Made by a program: the position numbers and the translations under genes
In this document: positions 54,349 to 64,000 of the stretch, in pieces
Layout: the number at the start of each line of letters is the position of its first letter
Numbering within the stretch: position 1 is the stretch's first letter
Assembly: GCA_029953675.1 (NCBI GenBank)
Contig: JAMWBK010000009.1
Span: 434,001 to 498,000, forward strand
Direction of reading: 5' to 3'
Source: Rhodosorus marinus
Lineage: Eukaryota > Rhodophyta > Stylonematophyceae > Stylonematales > Stylonemataceae
Length of the DNA: 64,000 nt
Notes under the pieces: generated by a model
What the model was told of the DNA's origin: nothing
What the model saw: the letters and a program-made list of their open reading frames with translations, nothing else
Databases searched by the model: none

Positions 54349-55348
54349 CTATTCATTTTTCTGAGCCTTGAAGGACTCATAGCCCAAGTCTGTTCCATAC
54401 AGTTTGTCGCACCATGTGAAAATACTAGCAAAGTTTCCAGAAAACCTGAAATGGTGGTAGTCGTGGTGTTCAGTGCCCGCGTAGAACTTGAAGTACTTGT
54501 TCGCACTCCATGGCAGGTCGTAGCCAGAATGAATATCAATTGCCTCATATGTGCGAAGCATCAGCCAAAGCCATAGCGTAAAGAGGTGCGGAGAAAGAAT
54601 TACTGGCCCCGTAAACGTTGGAATGCCAAGGATGATGACTTCAATTGGGTGGGCGTACGATGCACTCAACGCGAACGGAGCAGTGTGCTCGTGGTGCATG
54701 TAGTGAATCTTGTTGTAAGCCCATTTGGAGTGCAGCCATCGATGAAGCCAGTAGTTCAAAAAGTCCTCCGCTACGAAAAAGTAAACTTGGGATGTGAGCA
54801 GCTCCATCGCAGAAGGAAGTTCTGAATCCACTCTAATCTGCAAAAGTCCCATCTGGCGAACAAATAGATAAATCATGGGGAACATAAGGTACAGGAACAA
54901 TCCCAAACACACTTGGGAGGCGTTCCATTCCATCTGTGGGGCAGGGCGGGAAACCTAAATTCAGCATCGACTCGACGTCATGAGAATGCCTCTCGGCGTT
55001 CATCACACCTTTTCATCTGGATAGAAATGCTGCTGCACTTTGTACTTGGCGAGAAATGGGATCTTCAACTTATCCAACAGGAGATATGGCAAGCAGCCCA
55101 AAAAGTACCCGAACAGCAGGGAGAACGCCAATCCCACGAACGCGATTGTATTTGTTCCATAATTGCTAAGCAACCACGTCCTATGAGAGCAGAGACACCA
55201 GAAACGATATTCACAGTTAGCCAACTTCGATCTTTCCGAAACGAGCACACGCTTCTTGACAAACACAAGGGACGGGTCGGACTCACCAATGGTCCTGTAA
55301 AAGACCACGAGAAAGGAGAACAAACGCAAAAGTAGATTCCAACAGCAT
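54349..55348 (-). CDS. Methylsterol monooxygenase (C4-methyl sterol oxidase, ERG25/SMO)
   Basis: Exons 55348-55287, 55180-55009 and 54954-54349 (introns 106 and 54 nt, phases 2 and 0) give 279 residues. This ER di-iron enzyme oxidises the C4 methyl groups in sterol synthesis. All three histidine clusters are present: HRWLH, HYMHHEH and HHDYHH. Other family blocks are TAPFALSASYAHPIEV, PHLFTLWLWLMLRTYEAIDIHSGYD (part) and FTWCDKLYGTDLGY. The N-terminal exons carry membrane helices (TNTIAFVGLAFSLLFGYF). The C-terminus (KAQKNE) is close to a lysine-based ER retrieval signal. Confidence 0.93.
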
Positions 55349-57743
55349 TAGCTCCACAAGTCACTCTCAGCAGCCCCAAGACTATGCAAGAAAAAGCCAG
55401 CAACACCCAAACCCGTTCGAAGATCCGCGCTTAGGTCCAAGCCAAACTCATAAATCAGCACTTGAGTCTCAGAAATCAGGAAAAAATTATTCTCGTATAC
55501 ATATTCTATATCTGTTAGTTCCCTGTCCTACTCATCTTTGCCATCACTGACCATCCAGTCCGGCCTACCCTCCCTATCGCATGCCCGCTCCAAGAAACAG
55601 TTCACTAAATCCCATTGGCTTCAATCGTAATGAATTCCATCGAAATCAAATCAATACCCAAAACTGAAATATTCATAAAAAAAGCCTGCCCATCCAATAA
55701 ATTCCTAAAACACAATATTAGCAATAATGTAATAACAAAATAAATAGAACATATCCAATAATATATTGAAAACAAATCTATTATGTTCATATAAATATTA
55801 AAATAAAATGTATTCTATTTGAATTACGTGATCGGATATGGTAAATGGCTGTGAGTACTGAAGCTAGTCACTATGTAACGTTTTATTTGTTGAATATGTT
55901 ATGTATTAGGTAACTATTATGAATATAAGCATAAGAATGGTCGTAAAAAGACAGGTGGATATTTTTAATTGGATAATTTAAAAATGAACGGTTCTTGGTT
56001 AAGGTTTTGAGGATTACTATGTTTGAATTTTAGTATTGTTTATGTCGGTTTCGTTTATTTGTTGGAATATAAACTTCAAGAATGTGACATTTTGTATCAA
56101 TCGCTTTGATGGAAACCGGAGCAGCGGTAGGCTGGATGTTGCCGAAAGAGCGGGGAGGCGTGTGCAAGTTTTGCGCTATTGACGGAAGTGCAAGTTGCGT
56201 TTGTGGATAATCTAGCTGCTTTTGTTTATGATACGTCAGTTTTTCCTGGTCATTGGATAACCACTTGTACTGAAGTTCAGTGCTTCTGGCGTCGCAAATG
56301 GATCGCCTCGGAGGCTGATAAGATTCGCTACCTACGAACATTATCTGCTTACGAGAAAAGCAGATTGCTGAAGAGATGGTTTTGGTCGAAGCTGAGCTCA
56401 AAATATTGAGGAGAAGGGAGGGAATGATCGAGGTATTGACTAGGGCGCATTATCAGGCTCTTGCTTTTCCGCACGCAGATCTGTGATAGCTCGGCAATTT
56501 TATCACATCTCCTTCGTTCGCCAACCTCCCCCCCACCGGAGACGATGCGCAGCGATATGTGCTAACCAACGCCATGCCCCCCAACTGCACCCCTGTTAGT
56601 AATCTCCGCAAAGAGTACCGTAGTCTCTGGAGCACCCACAGCTCGTCCTTTCCGTCGGTCGTTAATCTCTTCTTTATCAGCAGCTCAATACTACTGACCT
56701 GCCAAACCTCGGGCATGCAGTCGCAATCGCGACAACGATTTTTTACACGCAGGAGCTCGTTTCTCGTGCTGAGGCTCCCTACATCTAATAACCACCAGCC
56801 TCCCATCCACAACAACTCTAATTGAGGGGGTGCCCAAACCAATTTTCGAATTTTGAAGTTCAGATCTAGCGTTCAATCCACTCGAGCTGGCATTCGTATC
56901 CAGTGCAGAGTCGTGATCTACCCCCATATCGATTCTAGCTGCGCCTCCTCGACCCGTTGCACAAAAAAAGCCAGGGTACGTGGTTCTCGCGGTATTTCTC
57001 TCCTTCAGCACGGGAGCTGCGCCTTCATGCTCCTGCGCTCTGTCTGCGTTGAGGTTCTTGACCTCTGGCTGAATGATGCTACTACAGGCTAGAACCCAAA
57101 ATACCCTTCTCGTTCCTTCAAATCACGGCGTCAGAATCTAGTTATCCTTCGAGGGCATGAGCTGCATATTACGAAGGGTGAAAAGAAACACGCTCGCTCA
57201 GGTCCTCAATAAGAGGAACTGGCCCTTCCGGTTCTTCGGGTTCATTTCAGCAAGTCCCATGCACTCCCCGGTTGTGCCGCACGCGTCCCAGCGCTTGGGC
57301 TGAAACAAGAGGGAAAGCAAGCAAAATCAGTTCAAGGGCTTGCCAGCGACAAGCGTACGCTGCGATGACCCCTATGTCTCGGGCTTGGAGCGTGGGTGAG
57401 CATGGTGGCTGCGGAGGATCCAAACAAACTTGCTGTTGTGAGTTGCCGTTGCAGAGAGCTCCAAAATTTTCGTGAAGTTCGAGAAGAGGACCCCTGCTTC
57501 GCGCGAAATGAAACCGGCCTAGAGTAGCGCCCATACTCCATTCGTTGAGTGAAATTGGTCTTTTATGCTCTGTTTCTTTTTGCTATGCAAAGTGCAAAGC
57601 CCTAGTTGGAACAGGAATTCAGCCTGGTAACCTTCTCATAAGTTTCTTTACTCTGCGATTCTTCTATATGGATTTTTAACCTCCAGGAAAACAAATTTCG
57701 ACCTCGTTCTTTTCTTTTCTCTGCAGCGCTGGCTTCACACCAA
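55349..57743. other. Long interval, possible unknown minus-strand gene at 56453-57011
   Basis: 55600-56060 is AT-rich. 56179-56409 (plus) and 57247-57541 (minus) are unrecognised ORFs. A minus-strand frame 57011-56691 reads in a protein-like way (GTPSIRVVVDGRLVVIRC) to a GTCAGT donor at about 56702, and another open frame continues to 56453, so a two-exon unknown gene is possible. Nothing here can be assigned to a family. Confidence 0.3.
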
Positions 57744-58157
57744 TTACACACCCCTGCCACCAGCGAAATAGACGCGGAACAGCTGGAATACACTTGATCC
57801 CACAATCAGAAACAAGAAGAGGGCGATCATCGCCTTTCCAACTGGGGACTTGTTCTCCTCAACCTGCCCCTAATCGAGAGCACAAAAGGTTACCAACCAT
57901 GAAGATTAGTATCTTGTTACTGGGACACAGTAAGCGCGTGCAACAAAATAAACTTGGACGTAAAAAAGCCCTCCAGCGCAAAAAAAACAACACACTCCCT
58001 CAAAGCATAAAAGCATTGAAAATCCTCCCCCTCGGAAAAACAAATCTACAAGAAAACGCAGGCGACACTGGCCGGCAAAAGTTACCTTTGTCGTTCCCCT
58101 CTTGGTGATATTCTGGTCAAACTTCTCCGAAGCGACCTTCCTCCTCTGTGCATGCAT
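57744..58157 (-). CDS. Stress-associated ER protein SERP1/RAMP4
   Basis: Exons 58157-58086 and 57869-57744 (216-nt intron, GTAACT donor, GATTAG acceptor, phase 0) give 65 residues, the normal family size (about 66). RAMP4/SERP1 is a tail-anchored protein at the Sec61 translocon that protects new membrane proteins under stress. The N-terminal part MHAQRRKVASEKFDQNITKR matches the family R-x-x-x-x-E-K-x-x-x-N-I-T-x-R-G. The second exon reads VEENKSPVGKAMIALFLF, equivalent to the conserved K-x-x-V-G-P-W-x-L-A-L-F segment and tail anchor. The intron carries an A-rich plus strand at 57950-58000. No long ORF marks this gene. Confidence 0.88.
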
Positions 58158-59210
58158 GTTTTCGCCTTAGATAAACTCCAAATAAACTCCCGAAACAGTC
58201 AAATCAACACCCGCCCGTGAACGTCAACCTGACGTAAAATCCGAAAAACGCCTCAATCACCGCCAAAAACTTACCCCCCTCCCCCCCAAAAAAAAAACAA
58301 CTTAAACTCCTTCTTCAAACCTCAACACAGTCCTCAATGCTTCTCCTCAAAGCCTACCTCCTCTACAACCTTGCCAGGCTCCGCTCCCCAATACTGATCT
58401 CGTTAAATACCATTCATGTCATGATGGGTAAGGCGCCCTCGACAGTACCGAACGTCACCAACACCCTTTCAGTAGCCCAACGACCAAGACAATCTAAACA
58501 ATATATTTCAATTTTATTTTTTCCCTATTCAGTCAACAAGATTCTGCCACTGTCAGCACCGCCCGTGACAACGATCTATTGGCTAATTCTGGAGTAGTCA
58601 ATCCAAATTATTCTTGAAACATCACTATTTTATGCTCGTTGTCAAGTTGAACAGTCATATATTGACTAGTTCAGTCTACTTATCAGTCATTATTCAAGAT
58701 ATGTGATACTATATGCGTCCGTCTAGTATTATGATAAAATTAATACGCAGCGGAGGAGTGACGAATAGTGAACTCCAAGTTCGGTATTTTGATTGATAGG
58801 CTTCTATTTTTAATCTATAGAATATTCCTGATGTCGAGAATTAGATATGTTGATTGAGAAACGGCTTAGGTTTTTTCTTTCTTTTTGGGGTCGTTGATCG
58901 TTCTTTTACCGGGAAAACAGAGGGTAGAGGACGAAAAGGGTTGAGCATGCAAATAGTGTGCAGCTCACAAAATTGAATGGACAATTTTCGTGAGGTTCTG
59001 GAGAGGGGGAGGGGAGGCTGTGAGCTTTATATTGGACAGGAGGGAGGTAGAGGGTTAGCGAGCTTGTCTTAAAAGTGGGGTATTCAGTGCGAAAAGAGGG
59101 TATTTTCGAAGAAGAACAGTTCACCTCGAAGGTGAAGATTCATCGTCGGCTTGGTTTAGTATTTTTATATTTTTATCTTGGTTGTTTTGTCCCCTCCAGG
59201 TTGGGGAAAA
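58158..59210. other. Divergent region between SERP1 and MCM8
   Basis: No gene recognised; ORFs at 58337-58597 and 58906-59124 lack domains. Contains a C-rich/A-rich patch at 58268-58300 and AT-rich DNA at 58600-58860. Should contain both promoters. Confidence 0.45.
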
Positions 59211-62200
59211 ATGGGTGACGTAGAGGGGATTGACAGTGCGAGCTGGCGGGGCATGGACGGATGGATCGCGTATTTCGGGGAGTTGGGGCCGGAGGGTGAA
59301 GATTCGGCCGAGCTTATTGCCAAACAGCTTGTTGTCGATCGGTTACAAGCCTTTTTCCTGGAACCAGGGTGGAGGTTTTTGAAGGATATCGACGAATACG
59401 ATAGGAGCTTTCATTTAGACTTCAGTGACTTCATTTCAGAGTCCCCCATGCGGAGTATCGAGAAAGCGATTACAGACTCTCCGGAAGACTCTCTGCCGTG
59501 CATCGCCCTTGCCGCAGCGCGGGCGCTGGAATCTCAGGGAATCTTCTGCGAGCGGAAGCCTCGGTCCCAGATTGAACTGCTTCTTCCCCGATTTACGGGT
59601 CTGAGCAACCTTACCGGTATGAAGGACCTGAACAGCGCTTCGATTGGTAAATTTCTAAGCGTGCAAGGGCATGTGGTTCGAGTTGGCAACGTACGCCAAC
59701 AGGTGCGTTGAAGGCTGCCATGAGCACTCAGAGAGCGGGTATGCACATCGGTGTTGCTATTCGGTGCTAAGAAGACTCGTTTGTTCACGCACGTCGAAAA
59801 ACAAGGTGAAGTCCTTGGTTTTCAGCTGCTGCAAGTGCGGGAAAGAGTTCACTCAAGAGTTCAAGGATTTCAAATACGCATCGCCTATGGAATGTCCGAA
59901 TGCGCCGACCTGCAGAGGGCATTTCTTCCGACCGATGACAAGCTCAGCAGTGACCTGCGACTGGCAGGGAATTAGAATCCAGGAGAACCTCAGGGACGAC
60001 ATACGAGAGGTTGGTCGAATGCCCCGGACGTTGGATATTGAGTTGGTTTCGGACTTGATCGACTCCTGCAACCCAGGTTCGCCCCGGGATCGGACTATCT
60101 TCCTCTTCCTCAAGAAAAGGCCTGTCAACTAAGTTCTTCCTTCTAGGTGACACTGTTACTATTTGCGGAATCTCGAAAGCCTTGAACGTGGAGGCTGGGA
60201 ACAACGCCGGCGGCAGAGCTCAAAAGGCGAAAACGCACAGCCTTTTTAAACTGTACATTGATGCGAACTCCGTGGTCTCGTCAGGCCGTAGCCGGAAACG
60301 CAGGAGAAAGGCAACGGATGATGACATTACGGACGAGGATCTCACGGCTTTCGAGGAAATTTGTGAGTGTCGCGTTTTCAATATAGATTGCCTTTGTCTT
60401 TGTTTCCGCCGCGTCTGAATCCGTTCATGTTCTGTTTCTACACCCCAGCGGGAGACTCGAACACTTTTGAGCTTCTAGCTCATTCAATTTGCCCTAGTAT
60501 CTACGGCCATGAGCTCGTCAAGGCTGGAATCCTGCTTACCCTTTTAGGCGGTAGTCAAAAACCCGAAACGACGGAGGTTTGTGTGAGGCCAGATATACAT
60601 TGCCTCATTGTTGGCGATCCTGGCCTAGGAAAATCGCAGCTGCTCAAAGCAACAACAAACGTGACCCCGAGAGGAATTTACGTGTGCGGCAATACGTCGG
60701 TACGAGCTTCGAAAGCGCATGTTAATGGTAGAGTTTCAGCACGATCTGCATTCGGAGTGATAACAACCCACCATTTGCACACAGACGACAGCAGGACTCA
60801 CTGTGACCATGGTCAAGGAGCCTGGCTCCAACGACTTTTTCCTTGAGGCTGGAGCGCTGGTGCTGGGAGACGAGGGCGTTTGCTGCATCGATGAGTTTGA
60901 CAAAATGGGATCTGAGCACCAAGCTCTGCTGGAAGCTATGGAACAACAAACGGTATCAATCGCCAAGGTATGGAAAGTGCCAGGCTGTTCTGAGCGGACC
61001 GGACTCGTCGTTGAGAATATACCTCTTGCAACAGGCGGGAATGATCTGCAACCTGAAAACCAAGACAAGTGTCGTTGCCGCAGCCAACCCAAGAGGTGGG
61101 CACTACGATTTGTCGAAAACAGTGTGCGAAAATCTGAAGATCGCATTGCCACTGCTGTCGAGATTTGACCTGGTCTTCATCCTGTTAGATAGCCCTGACA
61201 AGCAAAAGGACAGGTCTGCATTATCCAAGCCATTGCTTCTTTACCCACGAGCGCTCGTTACTGACAAAGGTTGACTGCTTATCGTTTGTACGCTCCCAGA
61301 TTTATCTCCGAGCACGTTCTGACAGCATGCAGCTCGAAAAAGAGAAAGAAAGGCAGCGTCAACATGCGACCTCGATCCAGAGAAAAGGGTGAGCCATCGG
61401 ATTTCGGACCACCGCACTTTCGCGGTGATGTTGAAGAGCTAATCATATTCCCGATTCAGGTACTGAGACAGAGGCTGAGAGAATATCTCTCGAGAAAAGA
61501 TTGCGGAAGTACCGCTGCGATTCCCCACTACCCTCCGTCCTGTTCCGAAAGTATATTTCTTATGCGCGAGCACACATAAACCCGGTGTGTAGCAGTTGAA
61601 TCGAACCCCCACACCCGGCGGCTCGTCAGAAAGGAATTACGACTACCCGGAACTGAATCACTCTCCTGGTTTCTTAGGTCCTCTCGAATAGTGCCAAGAG
61701 GGTCCTCCAGACCTTCTACCTGACTCTCAGACGAGGTATGGGAAATCGGACCTTGGACGTGCCTCCCGTTACAACAAGACAACTGGAGAGCCTGAAGAGG
61801 CTCGTCGAAGCCCGGGCTAAGGCCGAGCATAGACAAATCGCGACCGAGAATGATGCACTGGTATCTGCCCGGCCAATGTGGCTCAGAAGCGTGGAAAACT
61901 GGCTAACAAATGTTGTGATATCATGCCTTACGGACAGGACGTCATTGAGATTCTCAAAGCGTCTCTGGTTGATACTTTCTCTGATGAGCACGGGCGAATA
62001 GACTTCACACGCGCGAGTGGCATGAGCCGAACGAAAGAGGTGAAAAAATTTGTAATGGGATTACATGCGGAGGCACAGAGAACCGGCAACGACGTGTTCA
62101 GCATGTCCGACCTGAAACGGATTGCTCAAAATCTGCAGCTGAAGATTCCAATGTTCGAAGACTTTATAGACATGATTAATCATCAGAACGTCTTGCTCAA

Positions 62201-62243
62201 GCGAAGCAAGGGGTATCATCTGCAGGGTACCCAGCTTGGATGA
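59211..62243 (+). CDS. MCM8: Minichromosome maintenance 8 (MCM8) helicase
   Basis: Ten exons: 59211-59702, 59806-60076, 60147-60362, 60449-60699, 60785-60967, 61035-61213, 61300-61388, 61460-61584, 61678-61860, 61938-62243; 764 residues, all phases consistent, introns 67-103 nt. MCM8 works with MCM9 in recombination and crosslink repair, not in origin licensing. Zinc finger: CCKCG with ECPNAPTC. Catalytic motifs: Walker [12 protein letters not shown], Walker [10 protein letters not shown], and arginine finger [12 protein letters not shown]8-specific are [31 protein letters not shown] and the winged-helix end ([13 protein letters not shown]). After the ATPase core, [20 protein letters not shown] and [20 protein letters not shown] fit the family lid. 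Length is near the human protein (about 840). The start is the ATG after a CTCCAG acceptor-like site. Confidence 0.95.
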
Positions 62244-63932
62244 GACGACCTCCGACTCCTTGTGGAGCAAAACTGGAGTGTTGAAAAAAAACGCGCCGTG
62301 CCTGACTGCATGGATACCAAGCTAGCTCTCTGCCTGCACTCGGCAGCGCCTGAACGAATTCCACATCAACTTCTCTGGGGATGCAGCCTTTTCGGATTGA
62401 AAAGACAATACGATCTCCGGTGGAACCGATGCCGTAGAAATCAGCTCCGCAATGGAAGTTTCGCTCACGATCCAACCTCGATAAGCACCTCTCAAAGCTC
62501 TTGTATGTTTTCGTTTCAGAAACAATCTCCTGGGCGGGGGCGGAAAGAACTCTAATTCAACCTGCTACTACTGTAAGATAGAAATAAGCGTCGTAGAAAA
62601 TTCCCCCCTCACGGTTTCGAAGAAGAATTGCGGTAAGGGAATAATCCAGGCTTTTTTGGAATTCGCAAATTCGCAACCCCTCCTTCAAGGCTGTGCAAAA
62701 AGCATACGGGCTGGAATTCCAGCCCAAAGAACAATGCTGCACTGATCGCACTAGGTTATTCTTTTTTTGGAAGAATATACGGTATAAATACATAATCGAG
62801 AAGAAATCCTCTTTATGAAATCAATCATTACCATCAAATTCAGGTCTTTAATGATTGAATACTCTTTAACTGGCCAGTCATCAACGATAGCACTTGCAAG
62901 GGTTCAAAAAGTTTTACCAATACTAACATCTTGTATCATAAAATTGATGAATTAATTGAATAAAAACGCGGGGTCTGACACAAACCCTTAGTTTATTTCT
63001 ATTCTCAGCCCTCGTCAATCATTTCAAGTGCGAGCTAATCGTATTCCCAATATTCTCAATATCCCATAATTTTCTCATGTAAGCATAAAACTACTAAAAA
63101 ACTGACATGGAGGGTCTGGACCAGATATCTCTGTCCCGGAAATAATTACGTAAAACAATCTCTCTGCTGAAAAGAATTCAAGGTCCAGACTAACAACGGA
63201 AACTCTCAATTCCCCCCCTTCCAACAACAAGCTCCATTCCTGTGTTGATTGGACTACCCCTTATTTATTCCTACGAGATCTATTTATGAATATATAACAA
63301 ACATTTATATTTTTAGAGAGGGGGTACATCTCTGCACATGATAGAAATAAATGGCCAAAGCATATAGGAGTAGAAAATCTTGTAGAATATATGTAGGGGT
63401 TTTTATATATCGTTTTCAATATTGTGGAAAATTATATTGGACATGTTTATTAAAGTTTAATTAGGAAGTTTTTTGGAGTGATTTTTTTGGTTGACTTGAC
63501 GGATGTGATTGACGTATAACGCAGGCGTTTTGGGGCTGGTGATGGGGAAGGACTTTATATATGAGGGTTCGCAACGATCTACTATTTTGGGTGGGAGGAG
63601 GAGGGTGAGAAGGGGACGGTTAGAAGTTGAATGTCTCTGGAAAGAGGTGCGTTGAATCGAATCATTTTTGAGAACTTGCGGTTAGGGAGGCGGAGTCGGT
63701 GTTTTTGGGTCGTGTGTGTGCTTAAGAGGGAGAGAGAGTTGGGAGCGGCGACTTTTTCCTCACCGTCGTGAGTTTTGTGAGGTGTGTCTGTGTCTGTGTT
63801 GTTTTTTTTGTGGTCGTGAATGGGTTGCTGAATTTTCGAAGGATTTTGAGGGATAATTTAGCTTGCGTTTTTTGGGTTTTGTCTTTGGTGCTGAGAAAAG
63901 GAGGGGTTGTGTATTTCAGGTTTTGTTGAGAG
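62244..63932. other. Intergenic stretch, no intact gene
   Basis: 62244-62560 has an open minus-strand frame (GADFYGIGSTGDRIVFSIRK) that looks protein-like but lacks splice partners or a known family. 62750-63450 is AT-rich. 63500-63930 is G/T-rich, probably the promoter and leader of the last gene. Confidence 0.45.
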
Positions 63933-64000
63933 ATGGCGGGGACGTTTTATGAGAAGGGAAAGGTCGCTGTGGACAGGGCGATTGCCGCAGATAATCGTGC
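63933..64000 (+). CDS. MIT-domain protein start, VPS4/SKD1-like (cut by window end)
   Basis: The ATG at 63933 opens MAGTFYEKGKVAVDRAIAA and runs to the window end. The spacing of hydrophobic and charged residues matches the first helix of an MIT domain, as in the AAA ATPase VPS4/SKD1 (N-F-x-x-K-x-I-x-x-x-x-K-A-x-x-x-D). VPS4 disassembles ESCRT-III filaments. Only 22 residues are visible, so other MIT proteins (vacuolar-sorting or katanin-related) are possible. A TATTTCAG at 63912-63919 could end a leader intron. Confidence 0.4.
   Translation, partial: MAGTFYEKGKVAVDRAIAADNR

Overview
This is nuclear DNA of an alga-like eukaryote. Most genes are split by short GT-AG introns, mostly 60-130 nt (extremes 36 and 219), often with a CTAAC or CTGAC branch-point-like motif. 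There are no operons, ribosome binding sites or prokaryotic features. Gene content points to a plastid-bearing organism, probably in the plant supergroup: an MGDG-synthase-like GT28 enzyme, a HIT4 homologue, an NhaD-type antiporter, an M17 aminopeptidase and an indole-glycerol-phosphate synthase with transit-like leaders, and a class I peroxidase. A red alga or other microalga is a reasonable guess, but the species cannot be named from the window. Gene models were built by hand: exons were joined only where splice sites, codon phase and protein family agree, and exceptions are flagged.

Layout. 1-5.5 kb is gene-poor, with several small repeats and hairpins. 5.5-11 kb: a basic nuclear-type protein, SRP receptor beta, a small membrane-protein exon, a PET100-like protein and an unknown gene with a frame break. 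11.8-15.2 kb: a GRAB-domain golgin and an acidic protein diverge from a degenerate array of about 180-bp repeats. 16-29 kb (all minus strand): M17 leucine aminopeptidase, two small ORFs, a peroxidase of the ascorbate/cytochrome c class with a second repeat array upstream, an NhaD antiporter and indole-3-glycerol-phosphate synthase. 29.4-30.7 kb: a non-autonomous inverted-repeat transposon and a Ty1/copia fragment. 31-44 kb is dense: UVSSA, ADA3, XAP5/FAM50, HIT4, UMP1/POMP, DPH2 and an SPPL protease. 44-52.5 kb: a CPA1 Na+/H+ exchanger, an unknown possibly organellar protein, a tiny 11-mer-repeat ORF, the GT28 glycosyltransferase and a RAD51AP1-like protein. 52.8-64 kb: copia remnants, a LYR protein, sterol C4-methyl oxidase, SERP1/RAMP4, MCM8 and the first codons of an MIT-domain (VPS4-like) protein.

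The genes do not form one pathway; most are housekeeping functions (ER translocation, respiratory assembly, chromatin, proteasome assembly, diphthamide, lipid and sterol synthesis, ion antiport, DNA repair). Tail-to-tail neighbours are packed closely (96-360 bp gaps). Head-to-head gaps are long, and the larger of them hold the repeat arrays. The most unusual material is the two independent nucleosome-length repeat arrays in 5' flanks, the inverted-repeat element studded with TCCGATA motifs, several perfect hairpins, and several proteins with atypical features. Three genes show one-base frame or phase conflicts, which could be assembly errors.
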